DNA from: Piezodorus guildinii
Lineage: Eukaryota; Arthropoda; Insecta; Hemiptera; Pentatomidae
Assembly: GCA_023052935.1 (NCBI GenBank)
Contig: CM041293.1
Span: forward strand, 154,627,474-154,691,473
Direction: 5' to 3'
Length of the DNA stretch: 64,000 bases
Made by a program: the position numbers and the translations under genes. Of this stretch, positions 1 to 13,514 are shown in pieces (the first letter of the stretch is position 1; each line of letters begins with the position of its first letter). The notes beneath the pieces were generated by a model. The model was not told the DNA's origin. It saw only the letters and a list, made by a program, of their open reading frames with translations, and made no database searches.

Positions 1-871
1 TATAATCATTATAGTATTGATCTCTTCTTTATATTTCAACAACCTTATCAGGTTTGAAAAAAGTATAAACATAGTGTTGCGTGGTTAGTCTGAAATTAGC
101 AAACTACATTTTTTCTCTTCCTGAGTATTTCCAACAAAATGTTATCTAAGGTTTGGACCAAAATATATTGCAAGTTATGGTTGTTGACAATCCATAATTT
201 CAATCAGAAAAAATTCTACCATATAACTTGAGAAGTGCAAAAATATTTTTTTTCAAAATGTTGTAATTAAATAGTTCATTTATATCCATCAGATAATATA
301 ATCATAAGTATATGACCTAAAATATATATTTTAGGTAAAAAAGAAAGTCTGTAATTGAATTTGAATATGAAAAGTCTGTAATAAATTGAAATTGAGGAAC
401 AAAATTGATGAATCGTTGACTACTTAAATACATATTTAATAGAAGCAATGACTTTAACACAGTATATTTTTATGGACATTGAATATTACCATAGGTGGCA
501 TAGAAACATAATCAATAAATGATAGTATTTATAAATCTATATATGATTTAAAACTAAATAAATAATACGTTATATTATAATGTGAATTGTGGGTGTAGTC
601 AAAGTAGGAGACATATAACAGGTTATGTCAAAATGGAAAAACAATAGGGAATAATAATAGCAAACTTGATAATTAATTGATTTTAATAATTCATAATTAG
701 TTAGTGATAATTAGATTAATTTGGTTATATTTTGAACTCCTTATTTTGTGTTCTTATTACACTTAGACTTTAAAACAAATTACTGTTTGGCACCAGGGAT
801 TTATTTCCCTTGACTAGAAATAAAATAAATTAAGAACACGTCTCTATTCTGTTTTCTGAAAGCTCTCCCCT

Positions 872-974
<103 letters not shown>

Positions 975-1131
975 TAAACATTTAAGTAAAATACAAACAA
1001 AGTGTAGATAATTACATATCAGAAAAGAACCAAATAAAATTCAAAACATGAACATATATAAATATCAACATATAACATATATATCAAGTAAGATTTAAAA
1101 CTAATTACTGGAAATAATCATAATGTGTTCT

Positions 1132-1355
1132 CATTCAGGTGGTCTGAATCGAGAGGTGATAATAATGACAATTTTATCCAGAAACCAGTTTCGGATTACT
1201 AACTTTGCCAATAAACAGAGGACTATTCAAATTAGTAGCTCTCAACAAATAAAAGAATGGATGATCAGCTCTGAAACTTCTCCTCTTATTTGGTCCAATA
1301 TACATGGAGTTAGCAGTAACCAAAACTATTATTTGAAAAGAAAAACACATAAGTA
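1132..1355 (+). CDS. Possible exon of an unrecognised plus-strand gene
   Basis: An acceptor-like TTCTCATTCAG is followed by an open frame of about 70 codons (including REVIIMTILSRNQFRITNF) to a TAA. Residue composition is mixed and not low-complexity, which is unusual for this AT-rich flank. A donor-like AA|GTAAAA overlaps the end. I do not recognise a family. It could be a chance frame. Confidence 0.28.
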
Positions 1356-1983
1356 AAAATATATATACACAAATATTTTTTACATTTAATTATTGTTTGA
1401 ATTATTAACAATACTAACTGATAATTATTAATAATATATGTAAAGAGAAAAACTAGCAGAGGGTCTTATTTAAGAAGAAAATTTGTAAGTAGTTGTAAAA
1501 ATTGTTTTTATAAATCCCAATGGGTTAAGTTTTAACCATTTTTTAGAACAAGATAACAACCATAAAGGTATAAAACTACAACAATAAATTGTACCTATTT
1601 ATGAATAATTAAAAATGAATAAAAGAATAAGATATCAAGTATATAATAGAATAAAATGGTATGTAAGTAAAAATAAAGAAATAGAAGTTTTGTGCACCAA
1701 AATAAAATGTAAAACAACAAAAACTTACACAACAGCCAAATAAAGATAGATGTATGTGGGAAAAAAAAACTGAGGAGAAGAAAGGATTCTAATTGGATAT
1801 CCTGAAAGTAATAATCCCCACTCATGACAATTTGAATCCAATTTTGTCACAAATAGCTCTCTGAAAATAAAGCTTATACTAAGCCTACTTGGAATGTATT
1901 AATATTGTATTCGTTATTATTCATTAACTTATTAATTTACAAAGAAAATATTTTTTCCTTAAATTCTTTTTCTTTTTTTACAG

Positions 1984-2074
1984 CTTGTATATGAAAATTT
2001 CAAACTTCCCCAGGTTCCAGAGGAAGAAGTGGATTGGATGTATGGTCAGGATAGAAAATGGCAGGTCTCTAAAG
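1984..2074 (+). CDS. Probable internal exon of an unrecognised plus-strand gene
   Basis: A strong pyrimidine tract and TTTTTTACAG precede 91 nt open in one frame, LVYENFKLPQVPEEEVDWMY then GQDRKWQVSK, ending at donor AAAG|GTATGC. Phases are 0 in and 1 out. The base composition rises sharply against the AT-rich flanks and the peptide is acidic and varied, as expected of real coding sequence. No family could be named. The antisense frame through the same bases is judged a shadow. Confidence 0.5.
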
Positions 2075-3270
2075 GTATGCAGGAGCATGCCATACGGGAC
2101 AAGATCTCGGGGGTAAACTAAGATTGGGTTGGAGATATAGTTTTCTTTTGAGACCTGAGAAGAAAAGGAATAAGCACCACACATGCTGCAGACATCACTA
2201 CTTGAGGCAGAGTAATCGAGCAGGTTAAGGATAGGTTTATTCCTTAATTCCTTCTTTTTTAATTTTATTTCCAGTAGAATAAGGTACATAGGAGTAAGTC
2301 ATGAGAAAATTTTCTTGTATATGCACCTGGCAATAGTGACCACAATAAAAACACATTATATGGTTGTAAACTTTTCACAGCAATATACTTATTGTAGCTC
2401 TAACCAAAAGGTTTTCTATGGCCATTAAGAAAGGTATGACACAGATGAAGAAAATTCTCTTACTGATGGAAAAATCTAAACTTATTTTAGAATCCTTAGT
2501 ATTTTAAAATAGATGGTCATAACTCACATACTTTTTCAGTTTATCTACAAAGGTGATTACACAAGGATTTTGTAAAGAGAATTTCTGTCAATGGTAGTGC
2601 AGCAGAGTGGTTTTGCGAAGCATCAGCAGAGTGCACTACTTGGAGATATAAATTTCATTAGCAACTTGGTCACATACTTTGTACATTTCTTATTTCTTTA
2701 ATAATTTACTAATAGTAATGTACAGTAATTATTTTAAAAATATATTTTACTTGATTTATTTGTTTAAAATTAATAAAATGTGATCCAGGTGGCAAACACT
2801 AATAGTAAAGTAAAATTAGGTAAAAAAAGTGGCAAAACCGGAACATCCAAAAAATAAAAAACCCTGAAACCTGTCAGAAATTGTTCGGTACCCTTTCCTA
2901 TTTAACTGGTAAAAAGTCCCAGAGTTTTCCGAGTCAGGTTTTGTAGGGGCAAGGAGAAGAATCATTGAAGAATCAAAATTCAATTTTTAGAGGTTTTTGT
3001 AAATAACTCCAACAGTATTATATTTATTAAAAACATTATTCTATACAAAATTAAAGTACTTTAAAATATCTTCAAAAATGACCATATAATGTTTTTGCTA
3101 AAATGAATGGTTGTGGAGATAATGAAGAGGTACTATACGGAGGTTTTCCACACATAGTAAAAATATCTTCAAACTCCATGAAATATGAGTGTTCATGGAC
3201 AGACTTAATTTGATTGTTTATCATTTTTTATCGTAAATATGATCAAACACAATTGAAATAAGAGTAGATT
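2075..3270. other. No recognised feature
   Basis: AT-rich flank downstream of the candidate plus-strand exon. No further exon, RNA gene or repeat was identified here. Confidence 0.5.
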
Positions 3271-3281
3271 CTCATTCAATT

Positions 3282-4355
3282 TTTTTTTTTTTTTTTTTAA
3301 TTCATTTATTGAAATTTACAACTGTATGTTCATACATCAAGTAAATAGGCTACAATGATAATACACATGAAAAAAAAAAAAAACATGAAGAGAAACTGCC
3401 CATTGGCAGCACTCTAGTAGTGAATCTACACAAGAATGTCTCGAGGCCATCTTCTTTTCAGACGCCTAGGCGGATTGTCAGGAATTGAAGTGGAAGCAAG
3501 GATTGAAACTAGTGGATTAGAGTGGGAGTGGAGTTTTTCATGGAAGAGTGATACCTGGTACAGGCCAAATCAGCAACATATGGAACATTAAGGTCTTTGT
3601 GGATGATTTTGTTGGTGACAAAGTTAGGAGCGTTAAGGATTTTGGATTGTAAGAATTGGATACGGGAAGAGTTTGATGGTTTAGTAGAGCCCCAAAGCTC
3701 AACTCCGTAAGTCCAGATAGGCCTTATGATTGTCATGTAAATTAGTCTTTTGTAGTAAAGAGAAAGGTTAGAGCGTCTGTCAAGTAAATGTTGAAGTAAC
3801 CAAAATCGGCGAGCAGTCTCTTGTCTTTTCAGTCTTGTATGCGGATTCCATGTAAGACATTTGTCAAGCAGGAGGCCTAAATAACGGATCTGTTCAACAG
3901 GGTCAAGCGGAATATCACTAAAGGACACTGTAGGGCAGGATGTCATAGGTTTACGACGAAGGGTAAAGGTAATCTGGTGGGATTTATTGGAGTTGATTTT
4001 AATTCTCCAATTCTGACACCATACCTCAAGGTCTCTGATGTGGGGTTGAAGGTTTTGAGAGGCAATACTAGGATCATTATTAACTGATAGCACGCAAGTG
4101 TCATCGGCATAGGTAAAAAGGAATGTGTTAGGATGGGTTGGGATATCAGCTGTATAGACTGTGTAGAGAATGGGTCCTAGGATACTGCCTTGAGGAACAC
4201 CAGCAGACTGAGTAAAAGTGGATGAATAGGAACTATTTTGGTTGATTTTAAAGGTTCTATCAGAGAGGTAGGACTGGAGGATGAGGAAGTATGTTGGATG
4301 GAGAAATTTACGGAGTTTGTACAGCAGTCCCGGGTGCCAGACTCGGTCAAAGGCC
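3282..4355 (-). mobile_element. 5'-truncated jockey-like non-LTR retrotransposon with target-site duplication
   Basis: The minus strand encodes the second half of a reverse transcriptase: RAFDRVWHPGLL at the truncation point, then GVPQGSILGP, then the catalytic F-T-Y-A-D-D box, and the downstream thumb (GLLLDKCLTWNPH, YGVELWGS). A poly(A) tail (T-run on plus) lies at 3282-3299. The element is bounded by a direct repeat CTCATTCAATT at 3271-3281 and 4356-4366, a target-site duplication. The frame is largely open, so the insertion is fairly young, but the N-terminal half is absent and it cannot be autonomous. Confidence 0.88.
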
Positions 4356-4366
4356 CTCATTCAATT

Positions 4367-6697
4367 ATGTCTAAAAAACATAATTAACCATAGCCGCTAT
4401 ACACTTGTGAGTTACCCATGAAAATTAATAAATTCCAATACCATACATGAATTATGTTATTTATTTTTTTAATCACATGGCTTATACCAAGAAGTACAAA
4501 ATATACCTTTTATAAGATCCTTATTTCCTTTTTTTGGCCTCGTTGAGGTGTAAATATACAAATTTTTCCCATTATCATAAAATGATTTAATTTTTATTTA
4601 TACTTTACAGCTCACACTATCCTCATCCTAATATCAAACCATTTAACGATAAGACCCCCAGAATTTCACTTTACTCCAAAATAAACCTAACATTTTTGCA
4701 TTTTTTTCATTCAACGCTCTATATCTAAATACATAATAACTACAGGAAAACATAGTAAATTATTTTTAAAGCACATTAAAAATGTTATTGGCGGAGCTTT
4801 ATCAATTCCCTTTATACAGTGTAGTTTCCAAGATAACACTTTCCAAATTACTCCTTTTTTTGGTTTAAAAAAATGTTGAATCGCCAATTTCTAAATTTAT
4901 TTTGCCAAAGTTCATTACAACTGTTATTCTAAGAAGATCATGAAGATCAAATTATCACTGATCTTCTTAACTTCAATTTGAATGGTTATAGAAATCCTTA
5001 AGTTTAATAACTACCGAGATAGGACAGTTAAAGTAAAATTTTTTTTCTTTCGAAAAATTGGAAGTCAACATTTTGCTACTTTAAAGTGTCAAATTTAATT
5101 GGAATTGTCATTCTTACAAAAATTATGAACATAAAGTACATCATGGTATCACCCCACTATGGGTGATAACAGCCATAACAGGGCTGGTCAGCCTATAATA
5201 GTTTTATTTTATTTTATTTATTTTTTTTAAATGTGACAAAATATATATTTATATAAGTGCATAATGATAAAATATTAAAAGATACCTTGAAAATGGGAAA
5301 AAGCCGAAACGTAGAGAGAAGAAAATAAGAAATTAAATAAGTTGAATGAAAATGGATCATTCAACTTTAATTAATTTATTTATTTATTTTATTAATTAAA
5401 TTAAATTAATTACTCTTATTAATTAAAAGATCCTAACAATACATTTATTCATTCAAACAACTTTTAATTGTAATAAAAATTAATAAATAATAAGATATTT
5501 ATAGAACAGTTTTTGATTGCCAAACTCATCTTTTGATTTTTAATGAAACTTGTTAAAGTAGATATAGATGCAACAAAAATAATTTTTGTATTGGGATTAA
5601 CCAGGCCATCTTGTAGTTGGTACATTTTTTGCCATAATCTTTTTCTAACATATTTATATTACAATTACTTCTAGGTGCATCAATTTTTTTACCAACCTTT
5701 ACTATTTAAGTATATTCTAATAAAACTATCATGTCTTATTCTTTCATTAATTCCTTTTTGTTTTTTCATACTTTTTAAGTTTGTGATGCTTTGTTTGGCT
5801 CTGAATGTTTAGTATAGAATGAAAATGAGTTGAAATTTCTCTGATTGTTTTCTTCTTTGTCCACTCCCCTCACATATACAGTATATATTTCCTCTATTAA
5901 TAATAGAGTCAAAATGAATATTAAATAATCAAGAATGGAAAAAAGTGTAGACGAGCTAAATAAAAAAAATTAAGATTTATTTCTAGAAATAATGCAATAA
6001 AATTAAAGGATACAGCAATAAGTAAATTGTTTATTTTACATCCTCCTTAACCCTAGATGTATGTTTTAAAATAAAGATTTACTTATATAAATGTTCAAAG
6101 ATGTCAATGTATCATTTGATTTACAAAATTTCAGAATCATTCTTAATTTCTGAAATTGTATCTTCTAATGATGAACAATAATTGAAAACTTGATTTTCAA
6201 AAGGTACTTAGGATATTTTTCTCTAAATTGATATTTTGACATATTCGTATTTAATATTTTTGAAGGTAGAATTCAATAAAATTCCGATTTCAATTACTTT
6301 ATTTTTGGTTCAGAACAGGTACTAATTACGCATTCAATTTTATTCTAAATCATACCAAAATATTTTCTTTAATGTTATAAATATAGTAAGAAAATAATTT
6401 TAGATTTTAATGTGAAAAGAATTAAAGAAATTGGTTTAATAATAAATCAATAACTGATTTTAGCACCCCTCCAGTAAAATTTCTCAAAATATTGTACCTT
6501 TCAGAATTCAACAACTCAATTTTCCAATGGGTTTTGATTAAATGCTAATCCTAGAAGTGAGAAAGTTTAAGAATTTTTTTTTAATATTTAGACAGGAGGA
6601 GATACTTGAACCAACATAGATTCTATGTTCTACTTTTTTTAACAATTTTATAGTAATACATTATTATTTTTGTTTTAAATGGACTAAAAGTGATGGC
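4367..6697. other. No recognised feature
   Basis: AT-rich non-coding DNA downstream (in transcription sense) of the serpin array. Contains only short A/T-run low-complexity stretches that I can name. Confidence 0.5.
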
Positions 6698-6705
6698 ACA
6701 ATAAG

Positions 6706-7007
6706 TAGGGATGGGCATAATTGAATGACGATTATCAGATCATTCGAATTAATCGACTATGGTCTGGAGAAACGAATGATCATTCAAACTCAATTTTTTA
6801 ATCATATATATTCAGAAACATAAAAATATTAGGGGTTGGCATAATCGAATAATCTTTTTTTTTTTTTTTTTTGTTCATCACATAAATTATATCCATATTT
6901 GCATCTAGGGGGGAATTGTACCATATTGTCTTTCAGAATACATATTAATCATTCAATCATTCGATTATTGAAATCATCAAAATCCGATCATTCGATGCCC
7001 ACCCCTA
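6706..7007. mobile_element. hAT-type MITE with perfect 8-bp target duplication
   Basis: Ends are TAGGGATGGGCAT and ATGCCCACCCCTA, inverted repeats of the hAT kind. Flanks are ACAATAAG at 6698-6705 and 7008-7015, a perfect 8-bp duplication. The 302-bp interior has no ORF and contains further copies of the ATTCGAAT-like terminal motif, typical of MITEs. Confidence 0.88.
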
Positions 7008-7488
7008 ACAATAAGGTTTTGAAGAATGAGCAATCCTCAATAATGGCAAATAAGAGGGTTTTTTTCTTGGCAAATTGTCTCATCTAATTTCATTAGTTTT
7101 AACATCCAGACATGAGGTTTATATTGAATATTAGATCTAAGAGTCTTCATGTACTGAGAAAATCAGGTTACAATCTTCAGGCTCTTCAGTTCTACTTTTA
7201 ATTTTATCACAAACATAATAAAATAAAATAATAAATTAATGTTTGTTCAAAATCTTTGAATGACAAAATGTGCAGTTTTAGTTAGTAGTTCAACTTATCT
7301 CCTTATTTATATATTTTCCATGCATACATTGTAATGTTTTCATGAAAATTGTGCATACCTTTGCTAAATTAAGCTTAAAAGTGTATGAATGGGAGATATG
7401 GAAATTTTAAATATGACAAAAATAATAAAAAACAGTTGAATAAATTGCTTTTTTTTTTTTATTACTTTTTTTAATTAATACAATTTTA

Positions 7489-7628
7489 TTAACAGTAATT
7501 TGTTGGTATCTTCAGCTGCCCATAAAATAATATCTTGCACATATTTTCAGCACGTTGCATAATAAAGAATGCAAAACCATGATCCATGACGAAAAAAGGA
7601 TCACTGGATGGGCCGTCAATAGTTACAG
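7489..7628 (-). CDS. Alternative serpin last exon 8.17: TIDGPS loop, most distal cassette
   Basis: Acceptor TTTTATGCAG|CT. The loop is AVTIDGPSSDP, followed by FFVMDHGFAFFIMQ, then KILFYGQLKIPTNYC and TAA. The core is D-H-G-F where the family has D-H/R-P-F, so it is a divergent but complete serpin end. Nominal P1 is Pro with Ser at P1', and Asp-Gly precedes it. 140 nt. It lies 46.5 kb from the constant donor, so use in mRNA should be confirmed; it could also be the tail of an older, separate serpin copy. Confidence 0.72.
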
Positions 7629-7959
7629 CTGCATAAAATTGATGTTAAAAAAATAAATTAATGCAATAAATTGTTTTAATAATTTGGTAAAAATAGCTAT
7701 TTTTTAAAAAGAATTAATGCAATCATATGCTATTAAACTTCTTAAATACTAAACATCCATGCATTGCAAATTCCTTTCCAGAAACAAATGTTTCAAGCGA
7801 AATTAAGGTGTGTGCAGTAATCTAGCAAAGAAAATGCCGCAGATGAAGTATGGTGGACAAACCGATTTTATTTTATTCGTTATTCAGTTTCTACGATTTT
7901 TTTTTTTTGGTTGATTACAGAGATTCATTATTGAAAATAATAAACCAAAATTCCTTGAT

Positions 7960-8105
7960 CTAATTCAGTGGATTGACAGCTCTAGCCATAAATAACGGAG
8001 AAGAATTTGGATTGCTAATAATTAGAAGTGCAAAAGGCCTATCGCATTTAAATGAACGTTTTGGATTTGGATAGCCTGGTATAGATCCCAATCTTATTAC
8101 AGCAA
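7960..8105 (-). CDS. Alternative serpin last exon 8.16: VIRLGS loop, canonical VNP-type C-terminus
   Basis: Acceptor TTTGTTCCAG|TT. The loop is VAVIRLGSIPGYPNPK, then SFKCDRPFALLIISN, then LFMARAVNPLN and TAG. The end L-F-M-A-R-V-x-N-P is the textbook serpin C-terminus, unlike the R-L-T-K-I-K group. Nominal P1 is Gly with Ser at P1'; Arg or Leu one or two residues earlier may be the true P1. 146 nt, intact, one residue longer than most. Confidence 0.85.
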
Positions 8106-8739
8106 CTGGAACAAAGAATTATGAAATACAACAATTAAAAATCTCATTAGATTGTTCTAAATGATGGGTTATTCAGACAATAATATTATATACCACTAAA
8201 GTCAATAAGATAGATATGAAACAGCTGAATCGTATGCATTTTTTTTTTTTTTTTTTTTTTGTTGTTCATGGAACAGACTGAGTAAGTCCTTGACCAAGCG
8301 ATTCACATTATTCAGAGACCAATCCACAATTACTAATGATGAGTAGTCGACTTATCCACATACCATGAGGGTGGCCTCTTATTTTATTTTATTTTTTCTA
8401 ATAATATCTTTATTTATTCTGGGACAAATCCTTTTAGAATAATACAAAATAAAATAATGTGAAATTTATTGTCTTTGAATAAGAATATAAAAATAAGAAA
8501 TATACATTGGATAATAAGAAGTAAAAAAAAGAAAAGATTTATGACCAAAAAAATGAAAAATATAAGAAATCAATATACTCGTATGATACAGCTTGACACT
8601 TTAACTATTTTTAGAATCGAGTGATAAAAGTGTCCCTGGAGATCCCAAAGATGAATCAAATGAAGCAATTAAATAACTGTTTAAGTTTTACTTAAGTATT
8701 GGGAAAGATCAATAAATAGGAGAGGTCATTGATAGCAAT

Positions 8740-9860
8740 AGAAAAGGATGGAAGATAGATAGATAGATGGATTTTTATTGCCTTAGGGCCTGAGGCCCTT
8801 TCTTACAGACAAAATAATGAATTTTTCACATACATATGTGCCTATTACTACAACTATAAAAATCTTATATCTTATCATTTTAATAATATTTATAAGAATA
8901 GTGTTATGTACAGAAACAATTGTTTTTTTTTTTTCAAAAATTTTTGATTAGCGTGATAGTAAACCCTGAAGAAAAAGATAGGAGAGGAAATAATGATAAT
9001 ACTGAAGAGAAAAAGGGATATTAGGAAAGAGAAAATTAACTACTTTGCTTAGAGTTGAAAGCTTTAAGGTGCACTCAATGAGTCTCCGTCTAAAAACAGT
9101 CGAAGGCATGCCCTGCGAAAGGAGGATGCGAACCTTGTCTCCACCGGAAGCATGTTGAGCTCTCGCGCTACTGCGGCGTGAAAAGCATTCCTCAGGGCCT
9201 TGGTTCTGCATGCAGGCAATTGGAATACATCCTGCATCCTGTCGCTCCGTACCTCAATGAATTCGCTTCTTAGTGCTTCAGGGGCCCCTGAATCAAGTAA
9301 TTTACGTGCTAGGCACATAAGATTGATGCGGCGTGATTCTTTGGCACAAAGCCAGCCTAATTTTTTCATTTATGGCATTGTATGCTCATCCCTTTTAGCA
9401 TCGAAAATGGATCGTATAGTGGTGTTGAGACTTCTCTGGATTCTGTCGTCCTCAGAGTCAGAAATGTCTATGTATACTGAATCACAATATCACATAAGGG
9501 GGCATACAAGAGCTGACACTATCTTCATCCTAACCTCGGCCAGCAATAAACGTTTCCACCTCAAGAAGGAATGCATAACACCATAGACTCTGCTTACTAC
9601 TAGATTGCCATGTTCACGCCTTAAACAGTGAAAAGCTCTGTGGTATACCACAGGATAGAAGCTGGGTCATGGAAGGAGGTTGGCCTAGAACCAATAGGTA
9701 CTGTGAACGGTCAGAAAGGAAGGACTTGAACCATCGTAGAGCACGGTTGGATAAAGGAAGATTTTGTAGCTTAGTAAGAAGGATGTTGTGATCAGTGGTA
9801 TCAAAAGCTTTGGAGAAATCTAGAAGAATGAGAATGGTTTATTTTTGGTGTTCCATGGCA
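8740..9860 (-). mobile_element. Degenerate non-LTR retrotransposon fragment with internal deletion
   Basis: At 9660-9850 the minus strand reads LLDFSKAFDTTDHNILLTKL, an RT motif block, and then S-F-L-S-D-R-S-Q-Y. After a deletion near 9640 it resumes in the C-terminal part, reading INLMCLARKLLDSGAPEALR and ETRFASSFRRACLRLFLD up to about 9064. The 3' end with a GATA microsatellite lies near 8755. Stops interrupt it, so it is inactive. It lies in the intron between exons 8.15 and 8.16. Confidence 0.75.
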
Positions 9861-12045
9861 GTTTGGAGGTTTGGTCAGTAACCGGATTGAACAGGGTTCA
9901 GGAGGGGAAATTCAAGGAAATTTGAAAGTTGAGTTTGTCCAAGGAATTCTAGTGGCTTGGGTGAATAGACAGGAGACAAATGTGGGAGAGATAATTGATG
10001 CAGTATTTTCCAGTTTGATTTGGAGTTGGGAGCATTGGACTAATTATTTTATTTGAAAAAGTCTGGATGGACACTGTGATTTGAACTCACAACCTTTGTC
10101 TTGGCAGTCTAGAACACCTGCCATTAGTTTCCTCTTGGTTGGAAAGATTGAAGTGGAGAACCTAGCCATTGTAGGCAAGTATGAAAATGTCATTTGTGAT
10201 AAGTTGACAGACCTCAAATTCTTTTTTGCGAAGCAAGGAACTTAATGATAGAGCCTTTTAATATCCTGGGGCTTTATAGAAAACAGAGATGGATATGAAA
10301 ATGGTTTCAAAATATGTTTTGACTGCGTATTTTTTAAATCTCTTAATTACATTAATAATTACACTTATGTAGGCATATAAATTAATTATTCGGGTAAATT
10401 TATCCAAGCTTCAAATTCTGCCATAAAGAAAACTGAAATCACAAAAGGAACAGTTCTGGCCATATTAAAAGAAAATATATTAGAAAACTGGGACTATACA
10501 ACTCCATTATACATTCTACCTTATTATACTGTCCGAATCAGGAAACAATAATGATAAAATATGTTAAACAAATATACCAATAGACCAAATTCACTCCTAA
10601 CTACATTATTAGATTAGAAACAGGAATTTCAAGTATAGAAATAGAAGTAGTCATGAGAATGGACAGGTGGTGGATTACTCTATCAAATATGCCACAGAAC
10701 AAATTATCTAGGATATGCTTTAATAGATTAAGAAAACTGGATCATAACAAAAATACGTGCAACTGGTACTGTCAGTTGATAAATAAATTAGAAAAAGTAG
10801 ATCTGCTGACAATTGTTAGTCTGCAGAAATTAAATATATTTTATTACACGGTGGGTAGTCTAAAAATTAGATCATTTATAAAAGCCGAATTTAGCCCTCT
10901 TTCCATAATTGTAGAGACTTATTTACAAAATATTAATCAAGGAAAAACCTGAAAAGACACTCTAAAACATAAAATAGTATAATCTTTTTTTTTCTGTTTT
11001 TAGAGCCTATTCCAATGAAGGAATATGTTTGGTACTTGGAGACACATTAGCTGTATCTTCCCCTTTTAAATATGTGTTCATCACTACAAGTCTGTTACCA
11101 GCTTTCAATAATAATTCAAGAAATGGGGACTGGATTAATAGGCAATGCATTAAAAGAGGCATGCTTCAAGATTCCAACTAGAAGAATAATTTGTTTCAGA
11201 GGATATAAAAATATTGTAAATCAAAGGAAATGATTTTGTTAAATAAAATTCATTCAGATGTTTTTTTGTCTTTTTTAATATAATATGTATGCTTAGGAAA
11301 ATATGCCAATATTACATTCCATTAAAAACATGTTTAAATTTAATAACATAAGAGCACAAAAAAATCACTATGATTAAAATACAAAAAGTCTAGTAAGGAT
11401 GTAGGTAAGGGCATAATTAATATCAACATATATTTAAAGCCTCAAAGAATGCATAGAAAAGCTGTATTGTAAATTAATTGCAAAAACATATTTTTCACAG
11501 AATAAATTTATCACCATCTATCAATAATTATTCATTAATAAAACAAAAAAAAAATCTAAACAGATTAAAAGGCAATTCATTAATATAGGAATGCTTTAAT
11601 ACACCAACTTAATGAACAATTTATTTCAGGAGATATAAATGATCAGGTGTGCAATATCTAGATATGCAAATATTTGTTTAAAAAAGAAGTGAGCTTGGGT
11701 ATGTAACCAGAAGAATACATTTACATTTATCTCACAAAGAAAAGCACTGCTATCAAAATACAAATAGGTATTGGTAAAGCACATTCGCAATTAATGCCAA
11801 CATGTATCAAAAGCCTCGATTAATGCACACAAAAGCTAAACTTCAAGATAACTACGAGCACATATTTGTTACAGAATAAAAGAGTATAAAGAAGAAAATA
11901 AAAATAAAACCAGTCACATTTTTTAAATATCCAACTAAAAGATCATATATATTTTAAGTGTATACACTTTACACAAAAACAGGCTAATAAACTGACATAG
12001 AAATGTGTCTACAAAAGAAAAACATATCAATTATCAAATGAAAAA
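9861..12045. other. Intronic DNA, mostly featureless
   Basis: A stretch near 10070-10140 resembles a reversed tRNA-like box but is too weak to call. The rest is AT-rich; from about 11500 it resembles the 3' flank shared by the closely related serpin cassettes. Confidence 0.45.
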
Positions 12046-12188
12046 CTATTTGATTTTAGTAAGTCTTGAGAAAAATAAGAAAGTTCCTGAAGGCTTATGA
12101 AGAATAAGAGAAATAAATGGCCTGTTGCATACAAAGTCAGGTATTGGTGGTGGTTTAATCCAAGCCATTGCAGGTAAGAATTGAATAG
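12046..12188 (-). CDS. Alternative serpin last exon 8.15: Ala-Met loop (LPAM)
   Basis: Acceptor TTTGTTGTAG|CT. The loop is AIQFLPAMAWIKPPPIP, followed by DFVCNRPFISLILHKPSG, LFFSRLTKIK and TAG. Nominal P1 is Ala with Pro at P2 and Met at P1'. 143 nt, intact. It is the last member of the closely related group; its 3' flank still carries the palindromic AAGTGTATACACTT segment shared with other cassettes. Confidence 0.9.
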
Positions 12189-13514
12189 CTACAACAAATG
12201 CAACATAATTTAATTGATTATAAATAATATGTATTATTATCAAAGAAAAATCTTTAATGATCAAAGTTATACATGCACAAGAAAATTTTCCCTCTTTTGG
12301 AAAAAATGTCAATAGAAAGCAGAAGGATGATTCAACAATAAAAAATATGAAGAAACAAAAGTTCTAAGGTTCATAATGAATTATCTACATTAAACAGGAA
12401 CAATACATGTAATTTACTAAATTCATTAATAGCTTTTTCCAGTGAAATTCACATTTTTTTTAACCTATTTCAAAATTTCTCAAACAGATTTTATAATTTT
12501 TGCAACTGATTCCACAATTTTTTCAATTAATTTTCTAATTTCTCACCAATTTCAAATACTGGAAATAGATGAGGTGTGGTAGTCAGGAAAACACCTAACC
12601 CACATTTGGATACATATTTTACATTGAATCAACAGAATAAATTTCGTTCTGAACCAATTTCAATGATTCTTTTTTAATTTTGTACGAAATTTAATTATAT
12701 ATAAAATAGCATTAAGAGCAAAAATTTATTTTTTAGGAAAAACGGATTTTTTTTATTCGTTATTCCGGTTCTCTATCTTTGAAAATAACGGAGTTGCAAA
12801 CCTATATATAGGAAAGATTTGAATCTTGTTTTTATTTTATTTTTTTGTTTATCGCACTTTACTGATTCTAAAACTTCAAAAATAACTGATTGTGAGTTAT
12901 TGAATGAAATCACTTTTAAATGGGCGCCATTTTAAAAATAACCAGCTCATATCAAAGTGTTGGGGTCATCGTTGGGATGGATTAAGTCCCGAGACAGGGA
13001 ACGTGTATGGTAGACGTTGGACAAATGGATTTTTTATATATTTTTTGGTGGCGTTGTCGGTTGTACAAACCGTTCAGATAACTCTAAAAAACTGAATTTG
13101 TCATTTAACGTTTTCCAAAAGAAAAAACTCTCCATAAACAATGGCAACATTTCTGTAAACGAAAAAAGGATTTTAACACAAAGACAGTCAGACTTTGTTC
13201 GCAACATTTCTTACCGAGCAATTATGAGATTTAAAATTGGAATTATTATTATAGTCAGATAATTACTAAATTTTTATATATTCAACTTTTAACTGCAGAA
13301 ATTTTTAATTTATGTTTTTTTATAGTAGTATATTTCTTAAAGAATATAAGTTTGTTTTTAACCTTAGCCAAGACTCAGAATTATTAATTTGGTAACCTTA
13401 AAATTACCATTAATTTTTCATTTAAAAATTAAATATTATTAGTAATTCTCAGCGGTCAACTAATTACATCCACAATTAAATATAATTTCTTTTAAAAAAT
13501 AAAATATTATTACA

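Noticed and set aside
1595..1825. Hydrophobic 76-codon minus-strand frame
   Set aside because: A Phe/Leu/Tyr-rich translation of AT-rich DNA, typical of chance frames here.
1978..2289. 103-codon minus-strand frame with a vague serpin-like tail
   Set aside because: The plus strand has a better exon (acceptor and donor at 1984-2074), and the C-x-R-P-F core is missing on the minus strand.
8600..8690. Apparent serpin-like end (S-P-G-T-L-L-S) on the minus strand
   Set aside because: Only a few residues resemble the K-P-S-G-T-L-L-F turn. There is no C-x-R-P-F core and no in-phase acceptor.
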